A stretch of DNA of 64,000 nt, taken from positions 868,001 to 932,000 of the forward strand of contig NZ_SJJZ01000002.1 in NCBI RefSeq assembly GCF_004331345.1. The letters run 5' to 3'. Positions 1 to 8,588 of this stretch are shown here, piece after piece. The translations under genes were made by a program, and so were the position numbers. The stretch's first letter is position 1. Each line of letters begins with the position of its first letter. Origin of the DNA: Kribbella soli. GTDB taxonomy: Bacteria > Actinomycetota > Actinomycetes > Propionibacteriales > Kribbellaceae. The notes beneath the pieces are model-generated. The model searched no databases and was not told the DNA's origin. It saw only the letters and a program-made list of their open reading frames with translations.

Positions 1-1075
1 AGCCCTTCAGGAGATCGGCGACGACAGCCTTCGCGGCGAGGTAGCTCGCGAGCCCGTCCTCCCCGGACGGCTCGTCCGAGATGTGGAAGACGACGTGCTC
101 GCGGTCCCATTCCTCGTCGAGTACCGCCTGCAGCGCCGGCAGCAGCGCTTCCATCAACTCCCGGTACCGTACGTCGGTCGCGGGCACGTCCCACCCGAAG
201 GCGCGCTCCTCGCCGACCACGATGCCGGGCGTGGCCTTCGCGCCCCACTGGGTGAACAGATGCGCGACCTCGACCCCGGTGATCCCGGTACGTCGGCATA
301 CGTCGAGCCAGCGCCGCAGCCGATCGAACCCGAACTCGTACCCCTCGTCGGTCGCCGTGATGTCGACCAGCTGCACCACGGTGCGGTACGTACCGACCGC
401 GGTGTCGAGCGGCGGCGTCCAAACCGGCGCGAGCAACGACGTCGCACCCATCTCCACCGCGGACGCCATGAAGCGCTCCACGATGGTCCAGTGCTCTTCG
501 CTGAACACCTCGACGCCGTAGTGGTCCGCGAGCGAGTCGAGATGCATCCAGTGGCTCGACACGATGTCGAGCGGCGGCAACTCGATCCCGGTGATCTCGA
601 CCGCGACCGGCGCCCGATGCAGCTCGGAACCGTCGGGCGCGCTCACCACGATCGTGAGTTCGTGTACGCCGGCGCGGGCCGGATCGGTCGTGGTGACGTC
701 GAACCACAGCGCACCCCAACTACCGAACCGCACCGGCGCTTCGCCGTTCGGCACGGGGCGCAGCACATCCGGATACAGGCCGGGCTCGTCGAACTCGTAG
801 CCGTCGTCATGCCCCGGAAGAGCGACGAAGGTGCAAGGCACGAGGTCGACACTCGAGGCGGCGACCAAGTCGGCCGCTGCACCCTCGACCCGCACCTGCA
901 GCGGGCGCGCGTCGCGGAACTTCGACTCGAGCGGAGGGCGATACGCGAGCTGGAACGACGCCGGTTCACCGAGGAAGGCCTGGAACCGGGTTTCGGCGGA
1001 CACGGGGCGCGGGTCCCGCACCGGGTGCACCTTCACGAGTGCATCGCAGAGCACGAACTCCCACTTGGCGGTCAC
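1..1075 (-). CDS. DUF4091 / GH123-like glycoside hydrolase, C-terminus cut by the window edge
   Basis: The reading frame is open from GTG at 1075 to the window start, giving 358 codons with the C-terminus missing. AAGGAG lies 9 nt upstream (complement of 1085-1090), which fixes the start. The N-terminal half (about residues 1-150) looks like a beta-rich accessory domain. The second half carries the DUF4091 signature HISDEP, with the adjacent Asp-Glu pair at residues 334-335. In GH123 N-acetyl-beta-galactosaminidases such a pair assists substrate-assisted catalysis. No signal peptide is visible, so the enzyme probably acts in the cytoplasm on imported oligosaccharide. An inverted-repeat site lies upstream. 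The exact substrate cannot be told. Confidence 0.8.
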   Translation of the reverse strand, partial: MTAKWEFVLCDALVKVHPVRDPRPVSAETRFQAFLGEPASFQLAYRPPLESKFRDARPLQVRVEGAAADLVAASSVDLVPCTFVALPGHDDGYEFDEPGLYPDVLRPVPNGEAPVRFGSWGALWFDVTTTDPARAGVHELTIVVSAPDGSELHRAPVAVEITGIELPPLDIVSSHWMHLDSLADHYGVEVFSEEHWTIVERFMASAVEMGATSLLAPVWTPPLDTAVGTYRTVVQLVDITATDEGYEFGFDRLRRWLDVCRRTGITGVEVAHLFTQWGAKATPGIVVGEERAFGWDVPATDVRYRELMEALLPALQAVLDEEWDREHVVFHISDEPSGEDGLASYLAAKAVVADLLKG

Positions 1076-1152
1076 TTCGGACCACTCCTTCCGACAGGTT
1101 CGAAGGCCGCCGCAACGGCAGCTGGGCCATCCCACACGTCTGCGTGATAGTG

Positions 1153-1179
1153 GAATCTATGATGCAGATTCGCGCATCA
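1153..1179. promoter_or_regulatory. Overlapping inverted repeats, candidate operator
   Basis: GAATCT-N7-AGATTC (1153-1171) overlaps TGATGC-N8-GCATCA (1160-1179). Both have perfect 6-bp arms. They lie 78-104 bp upstream of the GH-like gene starting at 1075 and just beyond the end of the Lrp gene. A repressor or activator site for the glycosidase is likely, but the regulator is unknown. Confidence 0.4.
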
Positions 1180-1207
1180 ATGCACAACCGTCATCCCACG
1201 GCCGGGC

Positions 1208-1654
1208 TCACGACGGGGCCGGGGTCAAGGCGCGTGCCGAGTAGTCGTGCAGGACGAGAGCGGTGGTCACCGGGCCGAAGCGGGCGAGGCTGTCGATGAT
1301 GGTCTCGAGGCGGCGCGCGTCGGAGCAATGAACGTCGCAGAGCAGGCAGTCCTCACCCGTGACCCGACGGATCGAGGTGATGTCAGGGGTCCGCGAGGCC
1401 AGCGCGAGGGCCTGTTCGAGTTGCGCGTGCGAGGTCCGCAGGCGGATGTGGGCGGTGATGCCGAGCCCGAGCTTGGCCGGGTCGACGATCGCTCGGTACC
1501 CCGTGATGACGCCGGTCTTCTCGAGCCGCTGCACCCGCGCGCTCGCGGCCGGCTGGGACAGCCCGACCCGGCGGCCGAGCTCGGCGCCGGTCAGCCGGCC
1601 CTCGGTCTGGAGCAGGGCGAGGATCCGCCGGTCGATCTCGTCGAGTGATTCCAT
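1208..1654 (-). CDS. Lrp/AsnC-family transcriptional regulator
   Basis: The 148-residue protein starts MESLDEIDRRIL. It has an N-terminal winged helix-turn-helix (about residues 5-60, with GLSQPAASARVQRLEKTG as recognition region) and a C-terminal RAM/ligand-binding domain ending near residue 140. Length and order are typical of Lrp/AsnC feast-famine regulators that sense amino acids or small metabolites. An ATG ten codons further upstream (1684) is possible, but the MESLDEID start matches the family. It is divergent from the hydrolase at 1778 across about 120 bp, so it may regulate that gene and itself. Confidence 0.9.
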   Translation of the reverse strand: MESLDEIDRRILALLQTEGRLTGAELGRRVGLSQPAASARVQRLEKTGVITGYRAIVDPAKLGLGITAHIRLRTSHAQLEQALALASRTPDITSIRRVTGEDCLLCDVHCSDARRLETIIDSLARFGPVTTALVLHDYSARALTPAPS

Positions 1655-1777
1655 GGTTGTCGCCGCCAATGTCCTTGTGATCACTTGCCACGCCGTCGCG
1701 GGTCTGTTGATTCGATCAGACTCAGAGCCTCAAGCCTCCCACGGTCGTGGGTTGCGCAAGTGAAAGCGAGGTCTGCA

Positions 1778-2356
1778 GTGACAGCGTTCGTCATCCTTCC
1801 GGGCATCGACGGCTCCGATGGTGCGCACTGGCAAAGCCGATGGGAACAGGCCTGGGGCGACCGCGCCGTTCGGATCGTTCCGGCCTCGTGGAGCGAGCCC
1901 GAACTGGACGACTGGGTCACCGCGGTCCAGCGTGCGTACGACGACGCTCGCGGCCGCGACGATGACGTGGTGCTGGTGGCTCACAGCCTGGGTTGCTGGG
2001 CCGCAGCCGCGTGGCTCGCCGCGGGAGGGTCCGCCACAGCTGCGCTGCTCGTAGCGCCTCCGGACACTCAACTCCCCACATTCCCGTCTGAACGCGCCGG
2101 AACCTTCCAGGCCGTCCCGACGCAACCACTCCCCTGCCCCTCGCTGCTGGTGGCCAGCACGGACGACCCGTACTGCACCGCGGCGCGGGCAACCACCTTC
2201 GCCGCTGCCTGGAAGGCAGATTGTCACCTGGTGGACGGCGCCGGCCACCTCAACTCCGCCAGCAATCTCGCCGACTGGCCGACCGGCCGAGACCTGCTCG
2301 ACGAGCTCCTGGCCCTCTCCGGTCCGATGCACGGTGATGGCGCCCACACCCCGTGA
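1778..2356 (+). CDS. RBBP9/YdeN-family alpha/beta serine hydrolase
   Basis: The 192-residue protein starts FVILPGIDGSDGAHWQ after the first residues. The nucleophile elbow AHSLGC has its Ser near residue 70, followed by STDDPYC (Asp region) and GAGHLNS (His), which is the catalytic triad order of the small RBBP9/YdeN hydrolases. I chose GTG at 1778 because family proteins begin close to this motif and a purine-rich GCGAGG precedes it. The frame is open further upstream to 1685 but that part shows no homology-like pattern. The substrate is unknown. Confidence 0.85.
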   Translation: MTAFVILPGIDGSDGAHWQSRWEQAWGDRAVRIVPASWSEPELDDWVTAVQRAYDDARGRDDDVVLVAHSLGCWAAAAWLAAGGSATAALLVAPPDTQLPTFPSERAGTFQAVPTQPLPCPSLLVASTDDPYCTAARATTFAAAWKADCHLVDGAGHLNSASNLADWPTGRDLLDELLALSGPMHGDGAHTP

Positions 2357-2379
2357 CCCGAGCCAACCCCTGAAGGCCC

Positions 2380-2505
2380 AAGCCCCGACATCCCCAGCCC
2401 AGCCCCCACCACGTCCTATCCCACCCACCACGCCCTGTCCCCACCCACCGCGCCGTATCCCCACCCGCCATCGCCCGTGCCCACCCACGAGCCCGCCACC
2501 CTTCG
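2380..2505. repeat. C-rich imperfect tandem repeat, about 19-20 bp units
   Basis: The gap of about 550 bp between the hydrolase and psuK begins with roughly five degenerate copies of a CCCACCCACC-rich unit followed by a variable TAT/TGT/GTG-type tail. The plus strand is almost free of G in places. No coding pattern is seen on either strand. It may be a slippage-prone spacer or part of a long 3' untranslated region. Confidence 0.5.
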
Positions 2506-2536
2506 CCCGCCGGGGCATCGCCGGACGAAAGCCCAA

Positions 2537-2562
2537 GGGCGGTTGCCGACAGGCAGCCGCCC
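2537..2562. terminator. GC-rich hairpin after the hydrolase gene
   Basis: An 11-bp stem (2537-2547 with 2552-2562, one G-U pair) closes a 4-nt loop. It lies 180 bp after the hydrolase stop. There is no T tract, so it could be a factor-dependent or U-less actinobacterial terminator. Confidence 0.4.
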
Positions 2563-2584
2563 ACGCACCTGGCAGAAGAGCGGT

Positions 2585-2648
2585 TATCCCCTCGTGTTGG
2601 GGGTTCTCTGCTGGTACTAGAGGGGAGAACCCCCAACACGAGGGGATA
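2585..2648. repeat. Long palindrome, copy 1
   Basis: Two perfect 24-nt arms (2585-2608 and 2625-2648) flank a 16-nt spacer. Core elements TATCCCCT and GGGTTCTC are shared with a second palindrome at 33143-33214, while the middle of the arms differs. It is placed between a plus-strand gene end and the psuK gene. It could be a REP-like mobile palindrome or a strong cruciform/terminator. Confidence 0.75.
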
Positions 2649-2906
2649 TCCAGTCCCGTGCGCCGAGGGCCGGCCATCCGGTGACTCCCGGCTCAGTCCA
2701 CCCATACGTGCGCCGTAAGAGCCGCTGAGGTAGCCGGGGCTGGAGTCGCACGTCCACGTCGTAGCCCGGCCCGGAGACCCCGGTCATCGTCCGCCGAGTG
2801 GGCCAGCGGCCTGCGGGTTCGACATGCCGCGGGGGTCGCGTGGGGCCGGTGGGGTCTCGTAGCGTCGGCTCAGGTCGTGCGGGAGGTGGTGCGGGAGGTG
2901 GTGGGT

Positions 2907-3803
2907 GTGTGGGATCGCCGTACGCTCGTGTGTGTTGGCGACCTCGTCGAGGACGTGGTGGTCTGGGCGGCGGGTGCGACGCGGTCCGGGACCGACAACC
3001 CGGCGTGGATCTGCCGGACCCGCGGCGGCGCGGCGGCCAACGTCGCCGCCTTCGCCGGCCGCCTCGGAACCTCGGTGCGGTTCGTCGGGCGGGTCGGGGA
3101 CGACGCCGTCGGCGCGGCTCTGGTGCGAGACCTGGCCGCGGCCGGGGTTGACGCGAGGGTCCAGCGGCAAGGGCGGACCGGCACCATCGTCATCATCGTG
3201 GACGCGTCCGGGGAACGCACGATGTACCCAGATCGGGCCGCCGCGGCCGAGTTGGCCGACGTACCGGACCTCTGGTTGTCCGGCGCGGGGGTCGTTCACC
3301 TGTCGGCGTACTCCCTCGTCGGGCCGTCGTTGTCCGTCCTCCGCCGCGCCTCGGACATCGCCCGGGCCGAAGGTGCGATCCTCACCATCGACGCGTCCTC
3401 GATCGCACTCATCGACTCGATCGGTCCCGCGCCGTTCCGCGACCTGATCCGAACGCTGCAACCGACGTACGTCTTCGCAAACGGTATCGAGGCCGACGTC
3501 GGCGCCCTGCGCGACCTCGCCGGTTCCGGTACGACGGTTGTGGTCAAGAACGGCGTCGAGCCCACCGAGATCCATGCCGGCGACAACGGGTCAGCGACTG
3601 TCCCGGTGCCGCCGGTCGACGAGGTACGTGACACGACCGGTGCGGGCGATGCGTTCGCGGCGGGCTTCCTGTCCGCCGTACTCGAGGACGCCGACGCCGT
3701 CGAAGCGGTCAACGCCGGCCATACCCTTGCCAGACGGGTTCTCGGCGAGCCCGGTGCCACGCTGTCCATGACCGCCGACGAGAACGGAACCGCGTGTGAT
3801 TGA
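2907..3803 (+). CDS. psuK: PfkB-family carbohydrate kinase, probable pseudouridine kinase
   Basis: The 298-residue ribokinase-fold protein has an N-terminal VCVGDLVEDVVV strand, the GG motif in RTRGGAAANVAAFAGRLG, and the C-terminal PfkB signature DTTGAGDAFAAGF with the catalytic Asp at about residue 248. It should phosphorylate pseudouridine to pseudouridine 5'-phosphate in the cytoplasm. The function is inferred from the overlapping downstream psuG; by sequence alone it is a generic PfkB sugar or nucleoside kinase. GGGAGG stands 6 nt before the chosen GTG. The frame also starts at 2877 through a 12-bp direct repeat, which I judge to be leader. Confidence 0.85.
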   Translation: MWDRRTLVCVGDLVEDVVVWAAGATRSGTDNPAWICRTRGGAAANVAAFAGRLGTSVRFVGRVGDDAVGAALVRDLAAAGVDARVQRQGRTGTIVIIVDASGERTMYPDRAAAAELADVPDLWLSGAGVVHLSAYSLVGPSLSVLRRASDIARAEGAILTIDASSIALIDSIGPAPFRDLIRTLQPTYVFANGIEADVGALRDLAGSGTTVVVKNGVEPTEIHAGDNGSATVPVPPVDEVRDTTGAGDAFAAGFLSAVLEDADAVEAVNAGHTLARRVLGEPGATLSMTADENGTACD

Positions 3804-4698
3804 GCCCATCCTGTCCGACGACGTGGCCCAAGCTCTGGCCGAGCACCGCGCGGTCGTCGCTCTCGAGTCGACGATCTTCTCCAACCTCGGACTGCCCGCC
3901 CCGGCGAACGCCGATGCGCTCGAACTCTGCAAACAGGCAGTACGAGACCACGGTGCGGTGCCGGCCGTGGCTGCGATCCTCGACGGCAGGGCCCAACTCG
4001 GTCTCTCGCCGGACGAAGAGAAGCGGGTGCTGCTGGGCACCCGCAAGGTCGCCGAACGCGATCTCGCAGTAGCGCAGGCACAGGGATGGGACGTCGGCGT
4101 CACCACCGTCTCGGCGACGGTGTCGTTGGCACACGCCGCCGGCATCTCCGTGTTCGCGACCGGCGGCATCGGCGGTGTCCACCGCGGATCAGAACTCGAC
4201 GTCTCCGCCGATCTCGACGCGATCGCCAACCACCCGGTCATCACCGTCTGCGCCGGCGCCAAGGCGTTCCTCGACCTGCCGCGAACACTCGAGTATCTCG
4301 AGACCGCCGGCGTACCGGTCCTGGGCTGGCAGCACGACTGGTTCCCGGCCTTCTACACGCGATCGAGTGGCTTGCCGGTCCCGCACCGCGTCGACGACGA
4401 GCGAGTGGTCTGCGACGTTCTCCGTTTCCGGGCGAGGCCGGCGACCGGCGTCCTGCTGACGGTACCGATTCCCGTCGACGACGAGATCCCGGCGGCGCGC
4501 ATCGACGCCGTACTCACGGCTGCCTTGGAGGCGAGCGCACAGGAAGGGGTCGTGGGTCCCGCCGTCACGCCGTACGTGCTCGCGAGGATCGAGAAGGAGA
4601 CGGACGGGCAGAGCATCCCGGCCAACCTCGCACTGGCCCGGAACAACGCCGGCGTCGCGGCCCGGATCGCCGTCGCACTTGCTCAAGAGGTCCTGTAG
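3796..4698 (+). CDS. psuG: Pseudouridine-5'-phosphate glycosidase
   Basis: The 300-residue protein is full length for the IndA/PsuG family. It has VALESTIFSNLGLPAPAN near the N-terminus, VTTVSATVSLAHAAGISVFATGGIGGVHRG in the middle, and a C-terminal SIPANLALARNNAGVAARIA block. The family cleaves (reversibly) the C-glycosidic bond of pseudouridine 5'-phosphate, giving uracil and ribose 5-phosphate, and works as a metal-dependent cytoplasmic trimer. The GTG start overlaps the psuK stop by 8 nt, so the two genes are translationally coupled into a complete pseudouridine salvage pair. Confidence 0.95.
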   Translation: MIEPILSDDVAQALAEHRAVVALESTIFSNLGLPAPANADALELCKQAVRDHGAVPAVAAILDGRAQLGLSPDEEKRVLLGTRKVAERDLAVAQAQGWDVGVTTVSATVSLAHAAGISVFATGGIGGVHRGSELDVSADLDAIANHPVITVCAGAKAFLDLPRTLEYLETAGVPVLGWQHDWFPAFYTRSSGLPVPHRVDDERVVCDVLRFRARPATGVLLTVPIPVDDEIPAARIDAVLTAALEASAQEGVVGPAVTPYVLARIEKETDGQSIPANLALARNNAGVAARIAVALAQEVL

Positions 4699-4765
4699 TA
4701 GATCAGCTCACCGATTCGCCGGACGCCCGGGGAATACGCCGGGCGACCAGGGCTGTTTTCCGTTT

Positions 4766-5638
4766 GTGCCCCAATCTGACCTTCGTGACCGGCCCACGAC
4801 CGCCCGATTCGACCTGAGCGAACTGACCCATCGGCTCCTCGTCGGTACGGCGTCACTGAACGCGCCAGGACCGCTGTGGTTCCTGGTGCTCAGCGGTACG
4901 GCGAACCTCGGGACAGCCGCCGGCACTACGCAGCTTGTGCCTGGCGACGCGGCCTGGCTCGATTCACGCACCGGCTTCGCAGTGACCACAGATGCTCGCG
5001 CGGAGCTTGCGGTCGCGGACCTCCGGGTCGCTGTCGCGGCGTACCCGGTCCCGAGCCCGATGGTGATTCGCGGATTCGCGGCACGGCACGCGGGCGTCGC
5101 CGAGCTGGTCCGGGGCTGCCCGCTCGACGGCGCCTGCCGTGCCTCCGTGTTTGCGGACGGGTACGGCAATCTCGTCGGTGCTGCGATGACGGACTCCTGG
5201 CTGGCGGACCAGGGTTCCGACACGCAGACGTTCGACCCGCTGGTGACTCGCGTGCTCGAAGCGGTGATCGCAGACCCGGCGAACAAGTGGAGCGTCGAGT
5301 CGCTGGCGAGCCTGGTGCACCTGTCCCGGTCCGCGCTCAGCGCCCGTTTCCAGAAGGCTGTCGGTCGGAGCCCGGTCCGGATGCTGCGGGAGGTCCGCAT
5401 GGGCGCGGCCCGGAAACTGCTGTCCGACCTCAGCCTCCCGGTCGAGGCCGTCGCGTCCCGCTGCGGCTACGGCTCGATCGCGGCCTTCAGCCGGGCGTTC
5501 GCGGCCGACCATGGACTGTCACCGCAGTCGTGGAGGGCCAACACCCTTCAGGAGCCGGGATTGCGCAGCACCGCGAATCCGATCCCGCTGACGACCGCGC
5601 AGACCGCGCCGAGCACGAGCGTCGCGGCGACGCCGTGA
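4766..5638 (+). CDS. AraC-family transcriptional regulator
   Basis: The protein has about 290 residues. An N-terminal cupin-like sensing domain (LWFLVLSGTANLGT, LVPGDAAWLDS) is followed by the two-helix-turn-helix AraC domain: VESLASLVHLSRSALSARF, then VEAVASRCGYGSIAAFSRAF and HGLSPQSWR. The start is uncertain: GTG at 4766 fits the domain start, while the frame is open back to 4679. The last 31 codons (after SWR) run antisense to the end of the MFS gene and look like unselected tail. It probably controls the converging MFS exporter, as this pairing is common. Confidence 0.85.
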   Translation: MPQSDLRDRPTTARFDLSELTHRLLVGTASLNAPGPLWFLVLSGTANLGTAAGTTQLVPGDAAWLDSRTGFAVTTDARAELAVADLRVAVAAYPVPSPMVIRGFAARHAGVAELVRGCPLDGACRASVFADGYGNLVGAAMTDSWLADQGSDTQTFDPLVTRVLEAVIADPANKWSVESLASLVHLSRSALSARFQKAVGRSPVRMLREVRMGAARKLLSDLSLPVEAVASRCGYGSIAAFSRAFAADHGLSPQSWRANTLQEPGLRSTANPIPLTTAQTAPSTSVAATP

Positions 5639-6729
5639 CCGTCCACGAACGCGCCACCGACGGCTGATCCGACGGTGATCGCCGCTTGGAAAGCTGTCAC
5701 CTGCAGGCCCATGGCCGACTCGGTGTGGTCGCGTTCGGCACCAGCGACCCACAGCTGCGTCACGACCGGCATCATGCTGAACGCGAGTCCCCAGACGATC
5801 ACGCCGGCAACGAGCATCGGGACGCCGACGGCATAACCGGTCACGGCAAGCCCCGCAGATAGCAACAGCGGCGCCGCGGCGGCAGCGACGCGCAACCGTG
5901 ACGCCAAGGCGCCGGCCGCGACATTGCCCACCAGTCCGCCCAGTCCCCAGACGAGCAGCATCCAGGCGGAGCCGTCCGGTGCCACGCGCATGATCGCCAG
6001 CCGGATGTACGGGTAGGCGACGAAGTTTCCCAGTGCGGCGAACACGATCATGACCAGGCCCGCGATCAGCAGCGGATTGCGCAGCGCGCTCCGCATCATG
6101 GCGAGTCCCGCCGCCGGGTGCGCCGGAGCCGGCGGGAACACCAGGAGCAGGAACAGCAGGCTCAGCACGGTCAAAGCGGCCGCCGCCCCGAAGACCACGC
6201 GCCACCCGGCGGTGTCGGCGCCGATGGACGCGAGCGGCACGGCGACGATCGTCGCGACACTCACCCCGACCGACAGGCTCGTCGACACCAACCGCTCGCG
6301 CCCCGGAAGGGCGTGCACACCAGCGCCGAACGCGAACGACCAGTAACCCGCGATCGCGACGCCGAGGATCAGGCGACTCAGCAGCACGACCGCGAACCCG
6401 GGCGACAGCGCCACCGCCAGATCGGACACCGCGGCCACCGCGAGCAGTCCGATCAGTACGAGCCGCCGATCCGCGCGCGGCAGGACCACCGCGATCGACG
6501 GCGCCGTCACAGCACCGGCGATCGCAGTGGCGGCGACAGCCAACCCGGCGGTCCCTTCGGAGACGCCGAGGTCGGCGGCCATCCGCGGCAGCACGCTGGC
6601 CGGCAGGAACTCGCTCGCCACCAGCAGGCAGATCCCCAGATCGAGGGCGAGCAACGACACCAGCCCGGACCGCGCCCCGGGCCGTGCTGGGCTGGTGTCG
6701 AGGCTGGAAGATTCACGCGTAGAAGTCAC
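5548..6729 (-). CDS. MFS transporter, DHA1-type efflux pump
   Basis: The 393-residue protein has about twelve hydrophobic segments. It includes an EFLPASVLPRMAADLGVSEGTAG start of the first helix and loop, as in DHA1 exporters of the AraJ/NepI type, and a GYWSFAFGAG segment in the first half. It sits in the cytoplasmic membrane and should export small molecules by proton antiport; the substrate is not evident. The start is GTG at 6729 with GGGAGG about 8 nt upstream. It overlaps the AraC gene by 91 bp tail to tail. Confidence 0.88.
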   Translation of the reverse strand: MTSTRESSSLDTSPARPGARSGLVSLLALDLGICLLVASEFLPASVLPRMAADLGVSEGTAGLAVAATAIAGAVTAPSIAVVLPRADRRLVLIGLLAVAAVSDLAVALSPGFAVVLLSRLILGVAIAGYWSFAFGAGVHALPGRERLVSTSLSVGVSVATIVAVPLASIGADTAGWRVVFGAAAALTVLSLLFLLLVFPPAPAHPAAGLAMMRSALRNPLLIAGLVMIVFAALGNFVAYPYIRLAIMRVAPDGSAWMLLVWGLGGLVGNVAAGALASRLRVAAAAAPLLLSAGLAVTGYAVGVPMLVAGVIVWGLAFSMMPVVTQLWVAGAERDHTESAMGLQVTAFQAAITVGSAVGGAFVDGHGVAATLVLGAVCAVVSGIGFAVLRNPGS

Positions 6730-6839
6730 ATCCCAAGCCTCCCGTCCGCCGCTTCCCCGCGGTTGATCTCCCGTCGCGAACGCTTGATCAGAACACCCGA
6801 TGGGTACCCGGAGGACGACGTACGACGGAAGGCTGGCTG

Positions 6840-7319
6840 ATGAGCTCCGACCAGGGGGCGTACGAGCGTGATGACGAGAGCTCCGGGGAACGCCTCGATC
6901 GGCACTGGAACGAGCTGCTGCAAGAGCTGCGGCTCGTGCAGACCGGGACGCAGATCCTCTTCGCCTTCTTGCTCGGAATCGCGTTTCAGAACCAGTTCCA
7001 CAACGCGGACGGTTTCACGCATGCGGTGTACGCCTGCACGCTGGTCGCGGCGGCGTTAGCGGTCGGGCTGTTCCTGGCGCCGGTCGCGGTGCACCGGCTG
7101 CTGTACCGCCACGGTTTGCGTGACCGCCTGGTCACCACTACGGACCGCCTGGCGCGGGGCGGTATGGCGCTCCTGATCGTGTCGATGTGCGGCGGCGTAC
7201 TGATCGCACTCGACGTCGTCCTCCCCCGCCCCGCCGCTATCGCGACAGTCGCCGGCGTACTGATCTGGTTCGTGACGCTATGGCTCGCACTCCCGGCGTA
7301 CATCAGGCACAAGGGTTGA
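6840..7319 (+). CDS. DUF6328 family four-helix membrane protein
   Basis: The 159-residue protein has an acidic N-terminal tail, the family-like stretch ELLQELRLVQTGTQILFAFLLGIAF, and four hydrophobic helices (about residues 36-54, 63-82, 108-126, 131-150). Function is unknown for this family, which is common in actinobacteria. GGAAGG precedes the ATG by 7 nt. Its end overlaps the stop of the converging amidohydrolase by 17 bp. It is divergent from the MFS gene. Confidence 0.8.
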   Translation: MSSDQGAYERDDESSGERLDRHWNELLQELRLVQTGTQILFAFLLGIAFQNQFHNADGFTHAVYACTLVAAALAVGLFLAPVAVHRLLYRHGLRDRLVTTTDRLARGGMALLIVSMCGGVLIALDVVLPRPAAIATVAGVLIWFVTLWLALPAYIRHKG

Positions 7320-8136
7320 TTCGGTAGAAGTCGCGGGCGGTGGTCGAGTAGATGTGTTCGCGGTCGCTGTCCGAGAGGTGGGAGAGCGCATCGGACAGGC
7401 CGGTGAAGACTCGGTCGTATCCACCCGCTGCGGTGGAGATCGGCCAGTCGCCGCCGTACATGAGTCGCTCCGGACCGAAGACCTCCAAGGCCCGGTCGAG
7501 GAAGGGCTGCAACGAGTCCCGGGTCCAGGTTTCGGGATAGAGGCCGGAGAGCTTCGCGTACACGCGCGGGTTCTCGGCTGCGGCCGCGATGAGGCTCCAC
7601 CACGGCTCGCGCTCGGCCTCGCCGATCGGTGGCTTGGCGAGGTGGTCGATCACGATCCGCAGTCCGGGGTGCCGTTCCGACAGCGTCGGGACGTGTTCGA
7701 GATGCCGCGGGAGTACGGCGACGTAGTCGAACGTCACGTCCGCCTGCTCGAGTACGCCGAGCCCTTCGTCGACGTCCGGCCGCAGGATCCAGTCCGGGTC
7801 CGGGAGATCGTGGATCAGGTTGCGAATGCCGACCACGCGCGGATCCTTACGCAACTGCGCGAGACGCTCCGCAGCGACGCCGGGGCGGTCGAGCGGGACA
7901 TACGCCACGATCGCCGCCACCTCAGGATGGCGATCGGCCACCTCGAGCATCAGGTCGGTATCGCCGTCGTGATCGTCGGACTGCACCAGCACGGTCGCAT
8001 CGACGCCATTACGCACCAGGTGCGGCTTGAGTTCCTCGAAGGTGAAGGTGCGGTTCCACTGCGGTACGTGCGGGCCGAGCCACCGGTACGGCGAGCGGTC
8101 CAGATCCCACACGTGCTGATGGGCGTCGATGATCAT
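7303..8136 (-). CDS. COG3618 amidohydrolase / lactonase
   Basis: The 277-residue TIM-barrel metal hydrolase begins [11 protein letters not shown], with HQH at residues 6-8. It has VIDHLAKPP in the middle and MYGGDWP near the C-terminus, the pattern of the COG3618 group (L-fuconolactonase and similar sugar or pyrone lactonases). It is the last gene of the catabolic operon and overlaps the MaoC gene by 4 nt. In this setting hydrolysis of a lactone made by the operon's Gfo/Idh/MocA dehydrogenase is a reasonable inference; the real substrate is unknown. Confidence 0.88.
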   Translation of the reverse strand: MIIDAHQHVWDLDRSPYRWLGPHVPQWNRTFTFEELKPHLVRNGVDATVLVQSDDHDGDTDLMLEVADRHPEVAAIVAYVPLDRPGVAAERLAQLRKDPRVVGIRNLIHDLPDPDWILRPDVDEGLGVLEQADVTFDYVAVLPRHLEHVPTLSERHPGLRIVIDHLAKPPIGEAEREPWWSLIAAAAENPRVYAKLSGLYPETWTRDSLQPFLDRALEVFGPERLMYGGDWPISTAAGGYDRVFTGLSDALSHLSDSDREHIYSTTARDFYRINPCA

Positions 8137-8588
8137 TGCGGACCTCGCTTATCGACCAGGTAGAGATGGGTGAGGACGAGGACGGTCTCCGCGCGCTGGT
8201 TGGTCACGCTGACCTGCTCGTGAACATAACCGTGGGTGTCCGGCGTCCGCTTGTGGTCCGACTTCTCGGAGATGGCCGCGGTGACCGTGATCGTGTCGCC
8301 GATGAACACCGGCTTGATGAAACGGATCTTGTCGTACCCGTACGACATCGACCGCGGATTGATGTCGCCCGCGGTCATCCCGACGGCGACCGAGAGGATC
8401 AGCGTGCCGTGGGCGATCCGCTGCCCGGCCGGCTGCGTCGCCATCCACTCGGCGTCCAGGTGGTGCGGGAAGAAGTCACCGGTCTGACCGGCGTGCAGCA
8501 CGATGTCGGCCTCGGTGATCGTCCGCCCGACGGTCGTGCGGCTCTCGCCGATCTCGTACTCCTCGAACCACCGCTCCGCGACCTTCAT
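8133..8588 (-). CDS. MaoC-family hot-dog hydratase/dehydratase
   Basis: The 151-residue single hot-dog domain carries [15 protein letters not shown] (Asp38, His43), equivalent to the R-specific enoyl-CoA hydratase motif GDxNPxH, but with Phe40 where Asn is usual. The middle has [14 protein letters not shown]. Family members add water to, or remove it from, 2-enoyl/3-hydroxyacyl-CoA thioesters, which agrees with two CoA-transferases in the locus. It overlaps its upstream neighbour by 4 nt (start inside that stop) and the downstream lactonase by 4 nt, so it is tightly coupled. Confidence 0.88.
   Translation of the reverse strand: MKVAERWFEEYEIGESRTTVGRTITEADIVLHAGQTGDFFPHHLDAEWMATQPAGQRIAHGTLILSVAVGMTAGDINPRSMSYGYDKIRFIKPVFIGDTITVTAAISEKSDHKRTPDTHGYVHEQVSVTNQRAETVLVLTHLYLVDKRGPQ

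Noticed and set aside
2380..2505. CRISPR-like array
   Set aside because: Units are degenerate, directly adjacent and have no unique spacers, and no cas gene is in the window.
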